Assembly: GCA_000955785.1 (NCBI GenBank)
Contig: JYOD01000004.1
Coordinates: 1 to 64,000 of the forward strand
Direction: 5' to 3'
DNA from: Burkholderiaceae bacterium 16
GTDB taxonomy: Bacteria; Pseudomonadota; Gammaproteobacteria; Burkholderiales; Burkholderiaceae
DNA: 64,000 bases
The position numbers and the translations under genes are program-made. Under the pieces are notes generated by a model, which did no database searches, was not told the DNA's origin, and saw only the letters and a program-made list of their open reading frames with translations. Of the stretch, positions 34,477 through 43,396 are shown piece after piece; position 1 is the first letter of the stretch; each line of letters opens with the position of its first letter.

Positions 34477-35883
34477 ATGGAAGACATCTGCTACCTCGGC
34501 GCCGTGGAGATGGCCGGCGCCATCCGCAGCCGCGAACTGGGCGTGCGCGAAGCCGTCAGCGCACACATTGCGCGCACCGAACGCGTCAACCCCACCATCA
34601 ACGCCATCGTCACCACCAGCTTCGAGCAGGCGCTGGCGGCTGCCGATGCGGCCGACACGGCGCTGGCGCGCGGCGCCGTGCCCGGCCCGCTGTTCGGCCT
34701 GCCGGTGGCGCACAAGGATTCGTTCCTCAGCGCCGGGGTGCGCACTACCTTCGGGTCCGCCGTGTACCGGGACTTCGTGCCAGCCCAGGACAGCGCCGTG
34801 GTGGCTCGCCAGCGTGCAGCGGGCGCCATCATGCTGGGCAAGACCAACCTGCCGGAGTTCGGCGCCGGTTCGCACACCTTCAATGCTGTATTCGGCGCCA
34901 CCCGCAACCCTTACTGCCACGACGTCTCCGCCGGCGGCAGCAGTGGCGGCAGCGCCGCCGCGCTGGCCGCGGGCATGGTCGTGCTGGCCGATGGCTCCGA
35001 CATGGGCGGCTCGCTGCGCAACCCGGCCAGCTTCTGCAATGTGGTGGGCTTGCGGCCTTCGATCGGCAGGGTGCCGATGACGCCGGCCAGCCATGCGTTC
35101 AACACGCTCACGGTGGGTGGACCGATGGGCCGCTCGGTGGCCGACGTGGCGCTGATGTTCAGCGTGCTGGCAGGCGACCATCCCGTCGACCCGCTGGCCA
35201 TCGCTAGCGGCGCGGCGGAATTCGCCGCGCTGCCCCGCCTCGACGGCAAGGGCCTGCGCATCGCCGTCAGCCCGACGCTGGGCGGGCTGCCGTTCGAGCC
35301 GGCGGTGAGCCGCATCCTGCAGGAGGGCATTCGTCACTGCCAGGCGCTGGGCTGCACGGTGGATGAAGCCGAGCCGGACTTCAGCGGCGCGGACCATGCC
35401 TTCGAGGTGCTGCGGGCGCTGGCGTTCGCGACCAACTACGGCCCCGCGCGGGCCGAGCACGGTGAACTGATGAAGGACACCGTGCGCTGGAATATTGACC
35501 TGGGACTAACCCAGGACGGCGCGGCGATAGCCGAAGCCGAACGTGCGCACAGCCGCATGTTCGCGCGCATGCAGGCGCTGCTGGAGTGCTACGACTTCCT
35601 GATTGCGCCGGTGTCGCAGGTCCTGCCGTTCGCAGTCGACACGGAATACCCGCAAAGCATCGAGGGCGTGGCCATGCCGAGCTATATTGGCTGGATGCGT
35701 TCCTGCTACCGCATCACCATCACCGGGCATCCTGCCATCTCGGTGCCTTGCGGCTTCACGGAAGACGGCTTGCCGGTGGGCCTGCAGGTCGTCGGCAAGT
35801 ATCGCGGCGAACGCGCGCTGCTTGCATTCGCGCAATTGTTCGAGCAGGCCAATCCGGCCGGGCGCATCCGTCCGGCTTTGTAA
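34477..35883 (+). CDS. Amidase-signature family hydrolase
   Basis: 468-residue amidase-signature enzyme that hydrolyses a carboxamide. The Ser-cis-Ser-Lys triad is visible: K80 (AHKDSF), the GGSSGGS loop at 153-159, and the nucleophile S179 (DMGGSLRNPASF). Length and motif spacing fit aryl/acyl amidases and GatA-like proteins; the absence of gatB/gatC neighbours argues against tRNA amidotransferase. ATG 34477 follows AAGGAG. A Bug receptor follows 70 bp later on the same strand and a LysR gene is divergent, suggesting uptake and hydrolysis of an amide; the substrate is unknown. Confidence 0.92.
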   Translation: MEDICYLGAVEMAGAIRSRELGVREAVSAHIARTERVNPTINAIVTTSFEQALAAADAADTALARGAVPGPLFGLPVAHKDSFLSAGVRTTFGSAVYRDFVPAQDSAVVARQRAAGAIMLGKTNLPEFGAGSHTFNAVFGATRNPYCHDVSAGGSSGGSAAALAAGMVVLADGSDMGGSLRNPASFCNVVGLRPSIGRVPMTPASHAFNTLTVGGPMGRSVADVALMFSVLAGDHPVDPLAIASGAAEFAALPRLDGKGLRIAVSPTLGGLPFEPAVSRILQEGIRHCQALGCTVDEAEPDFSGADHAFEVLRALAFATNYGPARAEHGELMKDTVRWNIDLGLTQDGAAIAEAERAHSRMFARMQALLECYDFLIAPVSQVLPFAVDTEYPQSIEGVAMPSYIGWMRSCYRITITGHPAISVPCGFTEDGLPVGLQVVGKYRGERALLAFAQLFEQANPAGRIRPAL

Positions 35884-35953
35884 GGGGCAACGGCTGGCAC
35901 CGGCCATTCGATCCCATCGACCACATTGATCGCAACACCAAGGGGAAACACAG

Positions 35954-36973
35954 ATGTTTGCAACGCGCATGACGAGATGGACCCTGAATAGCACCGGCAG
36001 CGCGGCCCGGTGCTTCGCGCTGGGTGTGGCGGCCTGCGCAGCCCTGGCTGCTGCCTGGCCGGCGCTGGCCGCGCCGTACCCGGACAAGCCGGTCAAGCTG
36101 GTGGTGCCGTTCCCGCCCGGTGGCTCCACCGACGTGCTCGCCCGCCTGGTGGCGCGCAAGCTCGGCGAAGTGCTGCAGCAGTCCGTGGTGGTCGAGAACA
36201 AGGCCGGTGCCGGCACCATCGTCGGCGCGGACTACGTGGCGAAATCCGCGCCGGACGGCTATACCCTGTTGCTCAGCGCGGCCACCACTTTCACCGTCAA
36301 CCCGGTCACCTACTCGCGCCTGCCCTACGATTCGCTAAAGAGTTTCGAGCCGCTTGGCATGGTGGGCTCGACCGCGCTGGTGCTGCTGGCCAACCCCGCG
36401 GTCAAGGCGGATACGCTCAAGCAACTGGTGACCGTGGCCAAGGCCACGCCGGGCGGCATGTCGTACGGTTCCTATGGTGCCGGCACCACCGCGCACTTTG
36501 CCGGCGAGATGATCAACGCGGCCACCGGCATGGGCTTGCTGCACGTGCCTTACAAGGGCAGCGCACCGGCCATGGCCGACCTGATCGGCAACCAGATCCC
36601 GCTGTCGGTCGATACCGTGGTGGCGGCGGCCCCGCAGATCAAGGGCGGCAAGGTCAAGGCCATCGCCGTCACCGGCACCACGCGCTCAATGCTGCTGCCC
36701 CAGGTGCCAACCGCGATCGAAAGCGGTTTTCCCGGCGTGTCGCTCAGCACCTGGTTCGCCATCGTCGCGCCCAAGGGGATTCCCGTCCCGGTACGCCAGA
36801 CGCTGGAGACCGCCATCGCCAGCATGATGAAAGATCCGGCGCTGCAGCAAAGCATGACCGCGAACGGCTTCGAGCCGGAGTACGGCAGCGCCGCCGAGTA
36901 CCGCGCGCGCGTCACCAGCGAGATCGCGCGCCTGCGCAAGATCGCGCAGGCGGCGAATATTCACGCGGACTAA
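35954..36973 (+). CDS. Bug-family periplasmic solute receptor (TctC-like)
   Basis: 339 residues, with a signal peptide (about 1-36, ending PALAAP) and the Bug signature YPDKPVKLVVPFPPGGSTDVLAR. VVENKAGAGTIVGADYVAKSAPDGYTLLLS-type segments and HVPYKGSAPAMADLIGNQ follow. It is encoded 70 bp after the amidase gene, so the pair may be cotranscribed and the ligand related to the amidase substrate or product. No TctA/B genes nearby. Its stop codon overlaps that of the convergent lysR gene by 4 bp. Confidence 0.93.
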   Translation: MFATRMTRWTLNSTGSAARCFALGVAACAALAAAWPALAAPYPDKPVKLVVPFPPGGSTDVLARLVARKLGEVLQQSVVVENKAGAGTIVGADYVAKSAPDGYTLLLSAATTFTVNPVTYSRLPYDSLKSFEPLGMVGSTALVLLANPAVKADTLKQLVTVAKATPGGMSYGSYGAGTTAHFAGEMINAATGMGLLHVPYKGSAPAMADLIGNQIPLSVDTVVAAAPQIKGGKVKAIAVTGTTRSMLLPQVPTAIESGFPGVSLSTWFAIVAPKGIPVPVRQTLETAIASMMKDPALQQSMTANGFEPEYGSAAEYRARVTSEIARLRKIAQAANIHAD

Positions 36974-37905
36974 GCCGGTATCAGCCTCGCATGGCCCGCA
37001 TGCGAGGCGGCCCGCTCGCGAAAGAACGTCTCGAAGAATTCCACGCAAACGCGAATCTTGGCCGAACTGGTCAGGCGCGACGGGTACACCGCCCAGATAT
37101 TCGCGTCCTGACCGCACTCCGGCAGGATCTGCTCCAGTTCGCCGCTGGCCAGCATCGGGCCCACATCCCACAGCGAACGCAGCACGATGCCGCGTCCATC
37201 CATCGCCCAGCGCACCACGATCTCGCCGTTGTTGGACGACAGCGGCCCGGTGACCTTGACGGTCTGCTCGGCATTGCCGTTACGTAGCTTCCACACGCCA
37301 AAGGGATGGTCGCGCTCCTTGATCACCAGGCAGTCGTGGCTGGCCAGGTCGGCCAGCGTGCGCGGCCGGCCGCGGCGTGCCAGGTAGGCGGGCGACGCGC
37401 ACAGCACGCGGCGGTTGTCGCCCAGCCGGCGCGCGATATGGTGCGGCGCGATCTCATCGCCCACGCGGATGTCGAGATCGAAGCCTTCGGTCGCCACGTC
37501 GATGAGCCGGTCGAACACTTCGAAGCGCACTTGCAACGCGGGGTACAGGGTCGACAGTTCCGAGATGGCCGGCGCCACCACCCGGCGCCCGAAGCCAAAG
37601 CTGGAGCAAACCCGCAGCAGGCCGCGCGGGTTGCGGCGCGTGCTGGAGACTTCCTCGTAGAGATGATCGATATCGTCCAGGATCCGCTGCGCCAGCGCGT
37701 AGACCCGCTCGCCCTCCTCGCTCACCACCACGCGGCGGGTGGTGCGGTGGAACAGCTTGACCGCAAGCGCAGCTTCCAGCACATGGACGCGCTTGCTGAT
37801 GTAGGCCGGCGACACGCCAAGCGCCTCCGCGGCGGCGGAAAAACTCGACTTGCGGGCGACTTCGATGAAGACGCGCAGGTCCTCGTTGAGCAGGTCATTC
37901 TTCAC
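36970..37905 (-). CDS. LysR-family regulator, probable DmlR-type activator
   Basis: 311 residues with an N-terminal winged helix (LRVFIEVARKSSFSAAAEALGVSPAYISKRVHVLEAALAVKLFHR pattern) and a LysR substrate domain. ATG 37905. It is divergent from dmlA with 95 bp between, the same arrangement as dmlR-dmlA in E. coli, where DmlR activates dmlA in response to D-malate. A dyad ATTCCG-AC-CGGAAT lies in the gap. The assignment to DmlR rests on synteny, so no symbol is given. Its 3' end overlaps the Bug gene stop. Confidence 0.9.
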   Translation of the reverse strand: MKNDLLNEDLRVFIEVARKSSFSAAAEALGVSPAYISKRVHVLEAALAVKLFHRTTRRVVVSEEGERVYALAQRILDDIDHLYEEVSSTRRNPRGLLRVCSSFGFGRRVVAPAISELSTLYPALQVRFEVFDRLIDVATEGFDLDIRVGDEIAPHHIARRLGDNRRVLCASPAYLARRGRPRTLADLASHDCLVIKERDHPFGVWKLRNGNAEQTVKVTGPLSSNNGEIVVRWAMDGRGIVLRSLWDVGPMLASGELEQILPECGQDANIWAVYPSRLTSSAKIRVCVEFFETFFRERAASHAGHARLIPA

Positions 37906-37942
37906 GAAGTGTGTTTTATTGGTTCACGGATTGGCTGATTAT

Positions 37943-37956
37943 ATTCCGACCGGAAT
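37943..37956. promoter_or_regulatory. Dyad in the lysR-dmlA divergent region, candidate operator
   Basis: ATTCCG (37943-37948), AC, CGGAAT (37951-37956), perfect arms within the 95-bp gap and next to a TATATT -10-like element (37940-37945). Confidence 0.45.
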
Positions 37957-38000
37957 TCCTTACCATGGGCCATCCCAATCCAGACTGTGAACCATCCGTC

Positions 38001-39143
38001 ATGACAACCACCTCCCCCGCTCCCTTCCGCATTGCCGTCATCCCTGGCGACGGCATCGGCAATGAAGTCATGCCCGAGGGCCTGCGCGTGCTCGAAGCCG
38101 CTGCCAAGCGCTTTTCGCTGGGCCTGGAATTCGTGCGCTTCGACTGGGCGCATTGCGACTACTACCTGCGGACCGGCGCCATGATGCCCGCCGACTGGCG
38201 CGAGCAGTTGGAAGGGTTCGATGCGATCTATTTCGGCGCCGTGGGCTGGCCCGCCAAGGTGCCCGACCACGTCTCGCTGTGGGGTTCGCTGCTGAAGTTC
38301 CGCCGCGACTTCGACCAGTACGTGAACCTGCGCCCGGTGCGGCTGTTCGAGGGCGTGCCCTGCCCGTTGGCAAACCGCAAGCCGGGCGATATCGACTTTT
38401 TCGTGGTGCGCGAGAACACCGAGGGCGAGTACACCTCGCTGGGCGGCCGCATGTTCGAGGGCACCGAGCGCGAGGTGGTGCTGCAGGAATCCGTATTCAG
38501 CCGCGTCGGCACCGACCGCGTGCTGCGCTACGCCTTCGAACTGGCCAACTCGCGCGCACGCCGGCACCTCACCGTGGCCACCAAGTCCAACGGCATTGCG
38601 GTCAGCATGCCGTACTGGGATGAGCGCACCGACGCGATGGCGCAGCACTATCCCGAGGTGACGGTGGACCGCCAGCACATCGACATCCTCACCGCGCGCT
38701 TTGTGCTCCAGCCCAACCGCTTCGACGTGGTGGTGGCCTCCAACCTGTTCGGCGACATCCTCTCCGACCTGGGCCCCGCCTGCGCCGGCACCATTGGTCT
38801 GGCGCCCTCCGCCAACCTCAACCCGGACCGCAAGTTCCCGTCGCTGTTCGAGCCGGTGCATGGCTCCGCCCCCGACATCTACGGCAAAGCCATCGCCAAC
38901 CCGATCGCCATGATCTGGTCCGGCGCGCTGATGCTGGAGTTCCTCGGCGGCGCCGAGGGCATGGATGAAGCCGGCAGCGCGCGCTACCGCGAGGCGCACG
39001 ACGCCATCGTGCGCGCAATCGAGACCGTGCTGGCGCAGGGCCCGCGCACACCTGACCTGGGCGGCGACGCGCATACCGGGGACGTGGGCGAGGCGATCGC
39101 CGCGCTGGTGCGCCAAGCCGATGCGCAGGCCCTCGCCGCCTGA
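38001..39143 (+). CDS. dmlA: D-malate dehydrogenase (decarboxylating) / tartrate dehydrogenase family
   Basis: Oxidatively decarboxylates D-malate to pyruvate and CO2 with NAD, and often accepts tartrate. 380 residues of the isopropylmalate/isocitrate dehydrogenase fold: IAVIPGDGIGNEVMPEGLRVL, YFGAVGWPAKVPDHVSLWGSLLK, RENTEGEYTSLGGR, KSNGIAVSMPYWDER, ASNLFGDILSDLGP and the NAD-site FEPVHGSAPDIYGK. The match to E. coli DmlA segments is strong throughout. ATG 38001 is preferred; ATG 37965 would add 12 residues. It is divergent from a LysR gene and beside the carnitine genes, as in E. coli yeaT-U-V-W-X. Its product step completes the proposed carnitine route. Confidence 0.93.
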   Translation: MTTTSPAPFRIAVIPGDGIGNEVMPEGLRVLEAAAKRFSLGLEFVRFDWAHCDYYLRTGAMMPADWREQLEGFDAIYFGAVGWPAKVPDHVSLWGSLLKFRRDFDQYVNLRPVRLFEGVPCPLANRKPGDIDFFVVRENTEGEYTSLGGRMFEGTEREVVLQESVFSRVGTDRVLRYAFELANSRARRHLTVATKSNGIAVSMPYWDERTDAMAQHYPEVTVDRQHIDILTARFVLQPNRFDVVVASNLFGDILSDLGPACAGTIGLAPSANLNPDRKFPSLFEPVHGSAPDIYGKAIANPIAMIWSGALMLEFLGGAEGMDEAGSARYREAHDAIVRAIETVLAQGPRTPDLGGDAHTGDVGEAIAALVRQADAQALAA

Positions 39144-39180
39144 AGCGCTCTGGCCGTGCCTCGCGCCGCGGGGCGCGGCG

Positions 39181-40200
39181 CTATTTCCCCTTGCCGGTCG
39201 CCTTGCCGGTCGCCTGGACGGCCACGATCACGTGCGTCGGCTGCCCGGACTCTTCGTCGCGGCATAGCGCGGCCCGGATGCTGACCGGCAACTGCCGTCC
39301 GTCCTTGCGCACAAGGCGGGCTTCGAACGCGCAACGCTCCTCGCTACCCGTCAGCAGGGCCTGCAGCGCTTCGCCATCGCCCGCCAGCAGATCTGGCAGG
39401 GTGATATCCGCCAGATCCGCCTCCGCATAGCCGAGCATGCCGGTCAGCGCCGCGTTGACCGACTCCCATTGCCAGCCGATCCCGATCAGCGCCATGCCTT
39501 CGGAGGCAAGCTCGAAGACCGCGCGAAAGCGCGCCTGCTGATCGCGCAGCGACTGCTCCACCTTCTTGCGCGCGGTGTTGTCCATGCTGATGCCGACCAT
39601 CTTGACCAGGCGGCCTTCGACATCGCGGATCGGCGTCGCGCGCGAGGAAATCCAGCGGATGCCGCCATCCGGCGGCAGGATGCGGAAATCGAACTCGTGC
39701 GGCTCGCCGGTGCGCAGCGAGTCCTCGTAGATCCGCTCCATCATCGGGATATCGTCGGGGTGCGCGCGCTTCCAGAAGTCGGCATTGTTGGCGATCGGCC
39801 AGCCGTACACGCTTTCCACGTTCGGCGAATAGGTGACGGCATCGGTGATGAGGTTCCACTCCCAGGTCACGATGCGCGCGGCCTCCTGCGCCAGCTTCAT
39901 CCGGGCTTCGCTATCCATAATCTCGGCGGTGTACTTGCGCCGCACATCCGTCATCGGCAACGGCACGGCGCTGGACGACTCGGCCTCGCGCTGGGCATCT
40001 TCGCCGTAGCGCAGCCAGATCCAGTTGACGTTGAGGAACGCGGCCAGCTTGCGCAGGTTGTCATAGTCGATCTCGCCGCCGCGTGTCCATTTATGGACGG
40101 CCGGGCGCGACAGCCCCAGCGCGGTGGCGACGGCCTGGAGCGTGAGCTTCTTGTGCTCGAGCAATTCCTTCAAGCGGAAAGCAAAGCTGTTTTCTGTCAT
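39181..40200 (-). CDS. XRE-type DNA-binding protein fused to two PAS domains
   Basis: 339 residues: a Cro/CI helix-turn-helix at about 5-65 (FRLKELLEHKKLTLQAVATALGLSRPAVHKWTRGGEIDYDNLRKLAAFL pattern), a linker, PAS 1 about 100-215 (IVTWEWNLITDAVTYSPN, PDGGIRWISSRATPI, GRLVKMVGISMDNT) and PAS 2 about 225-335 (FRAVFELASEGMALIG, DGRQLPVSIRAAL). No kinase or cyclase domain follows. It probably is a ligand- or redox-responsive regulator. ATG 40200 (MTENSFAF) is used; GTG 40227 is possible. It is divergent from the BCCT gene and 37 bp from the dmlA stop, so it is the best candidate regulator of the carnitine cassette. Confidence 0.87.
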   Translation of the reverse strand: MTENSFAFRLKELLEHKKLTLQAVATALGLSRPAVHKWTRGGEIDYDNLRKLAAFLNVNWIWLRYGEDAQREAESSSAVPLPMTDVRRKYTAEIMDSEARMKLAQEAARIVTWEWNLITDAVTYSPNVESVYGWPIANNADFWKRAHPDDIPMMERIYEDSLRTGEPHEFDFRILPPDGGIRWISSRATPIRDVEGRLVKMVGISMDNTARKKVEQSLRDQQARFRAVFELASEGMALIGIGWQWESVNAALTGMLGYAEADLADITLPDLLAGDGEALQALLTGSEERCAFEARLVRKDGRQLPVSIRAALCRDEESGQPTHVIVAVQATGKATGKGK

Positions 40201-40556
40201 GGTAGCGGCCACATGAGCCTGGGTCACCCGAGGTCAGGCCAGTAACGAATCCTAAGAGTCCGAAAGGATACACCGCCGACACGCGGGCACCTTCCGCAAC
40301 GCGTCCCGAACGCGCAGTGAGGCACGAAGTGCATCGTTCTCCACGCCCACCCCGGCATTTTCAGGAGCGCATGCAGGTAAGGCGAAATCCCGCTTGTGCA
40401 AGCCGGAATTCTTCCTTAGACTACGTCTTGTTAACCCATGGTTATGGTAAATCATTGGTTAACTTTTCAAGAATCATCAAGGAGCCCGGAGAAGGCTCCA
40501 TCCCCCGCAACTGTCAACCATTCCGTGCGCACGGACGCATGGAGGAGGAGACTAAA
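40201..40556. other. 356-bp divergent intergenic region (XRE-PAS regulator / BCCT transporter)
   Basis: No supported gene. It contains an AT-rich part with the GTTAACC inverted pair (40430-40463) and, at its right end, a very strong ribosome site GGAGGAGGAG (40541-40550) that decides the TTG start of the transporter. Confidence 0.5.
40430..40463. promoter_or_regulatory. Inverted GTTAACC pair upstream of the BCCT gene, candidate operator
   Basis: GTTAACC (40430-40436) and GGTTAAC (40457-40463) are inverted with a 20-base spacer; GGTTAT lies between them. The minus-strand reading of the right site is GTTAACCAAT, close to GTTAACCATT upstream of cntA. Confidence 0.5.
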
Positions 40557-42179
40557 TTGAGTACTACAAAAAGCAGCAGGGACTTGTTCCTGACAGGCTG
40601 CACCGTGGCTGCGGTCGCTGCCACCGTGGTCGCCATGACCATGTGGCCCAGCCAGGCAGCCGCCGCCGCGTCGCAACTGTTCAACTGGGCCACGCGCTCG
40701 TTCGGATCCTTTGTCCAGGTGTTCGTTTTCGGCTGCGTCATCGCCTGCGTGGCGCTGGCGTTCAGCAAGTACGGCAATGTGCGCCTGGGCGAAGGCAAGC
40801 CGGAATACTCCACGCTGTCGTGGGTCTTCATGTTCATCTGCGCCGGCATGGGGTCGTCGACCATGTACTGGGGCGTGATGGAGTGGGTCTATTACTACCA
40901 GTCGCCGGGCCTGAACATCGCCACCGGTACGCGCCAGGCGCTCGAGTACAGCGTCAGCTATTCGTTCTTCCACTGGGGCCTGAGCGCCTGGGCGGTCTAC
41001 GCCCTGCCCTCGCTCGCCATGGCGTATCACTTCCATGTGCGCAAGAACAAGGGCCTGAACCTGGCCTCGATGGTGCAGGCCGTGACCGGCTTCAAGGCCA
41101 GCGGCCCCGTGGGCCGGGCGGTGGACCTGATCTTCCTGCTGACCATGTTCGGCGCACTGACGGTATCGATCGCCCTGACAGCCTCCACCTTCACGCGCGG
41201 CCTGTCGGGCCTGAGCGGTGTGCCCGATACGTTCGGCACGCAGTTGATCGCGATCGTCGGCGTCTCGGTGATCTTCTCGCTCAGCGCCTATGTCGGCATC
41301 GCCGGCGGCATGCAGCGCCTTAGCCATATGGTGTGCTGGGGCGCGCTGCTGCTGGCCGCCGTGGTGCTGGCGGTGGGCCCGACGCTGTTCACTGCGAACA
41401 ATGTCGTCAACGGCCTGGGCCTGATGCTGCAGAACTACATCCACATGAGCCTGTTTACCGATCCCACCGGCGACGGCGCCTTCAGCCGCGGCTGGACGGT
41501 GTTCTACTGGCTGTGGTGGGTGTCGTACTCGCCGGGCGTGGCGATGTTCGTGGCCCGCGTGTCGAAGGGCCGCAAGATCAAGGAAGTGATTTACGCGCTA
41601 TTGCTCGGCGGCAGCGTCGGTTGCTGGTTCTTCTTCGGCGCGCTGGAAAGCTACAGCATGCACCAGTACATCAGCGGCGCCATCGACGTGCCGCGCATCC
41701 TGAAGGAACATGGTGGCGAATCCGCGGTGGAAATGCTGTTGCTGGCCTTGCCTGCCGGCAAGCTGTTCCTGGCGGCCTACCTGTTCATCATGATCATCTT
41801 CCTGGCGGCGCACGTGGATGCCGTGGCCTATGCGGTGGCCGCCACCACCACCCAGAATATGCGCGAAGGCGAAGACCCCGCGCCAGGCAGCCGCGTGTTC
41901 TGGTGCGTGCTGCTGACGCTGGTGCCCCTGGCCATGCTGTTCACCAAGGCATCGCTGGACACCATGAAGACCGCCGTGGTGCTGACCGCGATCCCGTTCC
42001 TGGTGATCCTGGCCATCAAGCTGTTCGGCCTGTTCCGCTGGCTGCTGCAGGATTACGGCACGGTATCCGCGCACGACATCGAAGCTGGCTTCGTGCCCGA
42101 GCGCAATGCCGGCGCGCCGGCGCCCGTCGGCCAGCCGCCCGAGGCCCTGCCGCGCGACCAGTCCGCCGCCACGCTTTGA
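40557..42179 (+). CDS. BCCT-family quaternary-ammonium transporter (probable carnitine importer)
   Basis: 540-residue inner-membrane carrier of the betaine/carnitine/choline transporter family with about 12 helices. The family core is visible: [43 protein letters not shown], and [28 protein letters not shown]. The extended aromatic W-x-x-Y/W-W motif is the trimethylammonium-binding region. Start TTG 40557, six bases after GGAGGAGGAG; ATG 40539 lies inside that ribosome site. It is followed 80 bp later by cntA, and corresponds by position to E. coli yeaV. Substrate inferred as L-carnitine or gamma-butyrobetaine from context. Confidence 0.92.
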   Translation: MSTTKSSRDLFLTGCTVAAVAATVVAMTMWPSQAAAAASQLFNWATRSFGSFVQVFVFGCVIACVALAFSKYGNVRLGEGKPEYSTLSWVFMFICAGMGSSTMYWGVMEWVYYYQSPGLNIATGTRQALEYSVSYSFFHWGLSAWAVYALPSLAMAYHFHVRKNKGLNLASMVQAVTGFKASGPVGRAVDLIFLLTMFGALTVSIALTASTFTRGLSGLSGVPDTFGTQLIAIVGVSVIFSLSAYVGIAGGMQRLSHMVCWGALLLAAVVLAVGPTLFTANNVVNGLGLMLQNYIHMSLFTDPTGDGAFSRGWTVFYWLWWVSYSPGVAMFVARVSKGRKIKEVIYALLLGGSVGCWFFFGALESYSMHQYISGAIDVPRILKEHGGESAVEMLLLALPAGKLFLAAYLFIMIIFLAAHVDAVAYAVAATTTQNMREGEDPAPGSRVFWCVLLTLVPLAMLFTKASLDTMKTAVVLTAIPFLVILAIKLFGLFRWLLQDYGTVSAHDIEAGFVPERNAGAPAPVGQPPEALPRDQSAATL

Positions 42180-42218
42180 AACGCCGGCCCGGCAACGGGT
42201 CTTCTTTTTGCCCGAATT

Positions 42219-42243
42219 GTTAAATATTAACTAACAGTTAACC
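42219..42243. promoter_or_regulatory. AT-rich palindrome and GTTAACC site upstream of cntA
   Basis: GTTAAATATTAAC (42219-42231) is a perfect 13-bp palindrome and GTTAACC follows at 42237-42243, 16 bp before cntA. The motif matches those before the BCCT gene. Confidence 0.5.
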
Positions 42244-42259
42244 ATTAGAGACAACAATC

Positions 42260-43381
42260 ATGAAAGACATTGCTCCGCTCGCTCCTGACTTTTGCGCCGA
42301 CCCCGAAAACGCCTGGACCCTGCCTAAGTCGTACTACACCAACGAAGCGATCTTCGAGTTCGAGAAAGAAAAGGTCTTCGCAAACAGCTGGATCTGCGTC
42401 GCCCATCGCAGCGAACTGGCCCAGCCCAATGACTACATCACGCGCGAGGTGATCGGCGAGAACATCGTGGTGCTGCGCGACCGCGACAACGTGCTGCGCG
42501 CGTTCTACAACGTGTGCCCGCATCGCGGCCACCAACTGCTGTCGGGCAGCGGCCGCGCCAGGAACGTGATCACCTGCCCGTACCACGCCTGGACCTTCAA
42601 GCTCGACGGCGAGCTGGCCCATGCGCGCAATTGCGAGAACGTCGCCAACTTCGACAAGGACAAGTCCAGCCTGGTGCCGGTCAGGGTCGAGGAGTACGCC
42701 GGCTTCGTCTTTATCAACCTCAACCCGGACGCCGGCACGGTGGAAGCGCAGCTGCCGGGCCTGCAGGCCCGCATGCGCGAAGCCTGCCCCGTGGTCGACG
42801 ACCTGCACCTGGGCGCGCGCTTCGTGACCGAGACCCCGGCCAACTGGAAGAGCATCGTTGACAACTACATGGAGTGCTACCACTGCGGCCCGGCCCATCC
42901 CAGCTTCGCGGACTCGGTGCAGGTGGACAAGTACTGGCACACGCTGCACGAGAACTGGTCGCTGCAGTTCGGCCATGCCAAATCGTCCGAGAAGTCGTTC
43001 AAGCTCGACGAGTCGGTCAAGGACCCGAGCTTCGCCGGCTTCTGGGCCTGGCCTTGCACGATGTTCAACGTGCCGCCCGGCGCCAACTTCATGACGGTGA
43101 TCTACGAGTTCCCGGCCAGCGCCGAAGTCACGCTGCAGCACTACGAGATCTACTTCCTGAACAAGGAACTGACCGAGGAGCAGCAGAAGCTCGTCGAGTG
43201 GTACCGAGACGTGTTCCGCCCTGAAGACCTGCGCCTGGTGGAGAGCGTGCAGCGCGGCCTGAAGTCGCGCGGCTATCGCGGCCAGGGCCGCATCATGGTC
43301 GACCAGCAGCGCAGCGGCATCAGCGAGCACGGCATCGTGCATTTCCATCAGAAGATGGCCAAACAATACCAGCCCGTCTGA
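42260..43381 (+). CDS. cntA: Carnitine monooxygenase oxygenase subunit CntA (YeaW-type Rieske protein)
   Basis: Rieske non-heme iron oxygenase that cleaves L-carnitine to trimethylamine and malic semialdehyde, using electrons from CntB. 373 residues. Rieske [2Fe-2S] ligands C86, H88 (CPHRGHQL) and C106, H109 (CPYHAW). Mononuclear iron ligands H208, H213 (ECYHCGPAH) and D323 (RPEDLRLVES). The inter-subunit bridging residue is E205, a Glu instead of the Asp of most Rieske oxygenases; E205, H208, H213 and D323 fall on the numbers known for Acinetobacter CntA. ATG 42260. It is operonic with the BCCT transporter, aldehyde dehydrogenase and cntB. YeaW-type enzymes also accept gamma-butyrobetaine and betaine, so substrate range is open. 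Confidence 0.93.
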   Translation: MKDIAPLAPDFCADPENAWTLPKSYYTNEAIFEFEKEKVFANSWICVAHRSELAQPNDYITREVIGENIVVLRDRDNVLRAFYNVCPHRGHQLLSGSGRARNVITCPYHAWTFKLDGELAHARNCENVANFDKDKSSLVPVRVEEYAGFVFINLNPDAGTVEAQLPGLQARMREACPVVDDLHLGARFVTETPANWKSIVDNYMECYHCGPAHPSFADSVQVDKYWHTLHENWSLQFGHAKSSEKSFKLDESVKDPSFAGFWAWPCTMFNVPPGANFMTVIYEFPASAEVTLQHYEIYFLNKELTEEQQKLVEWYRDVFRPEDLRLVESVQRGLKSRGYRGQGRIMVDQQRSGISEHGIVHFHQKMAKQYQPV

Positions 43382-43396
43382 GCCAAGGGAGCCAGC

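Noticed and set aside
34477-35883. GatA-type tRNA amidotransferase
   Set aside because: The amidase signature is shared, but no gatB or gatC is nearby, and a Bug receptor and LysR suggest catabolism.
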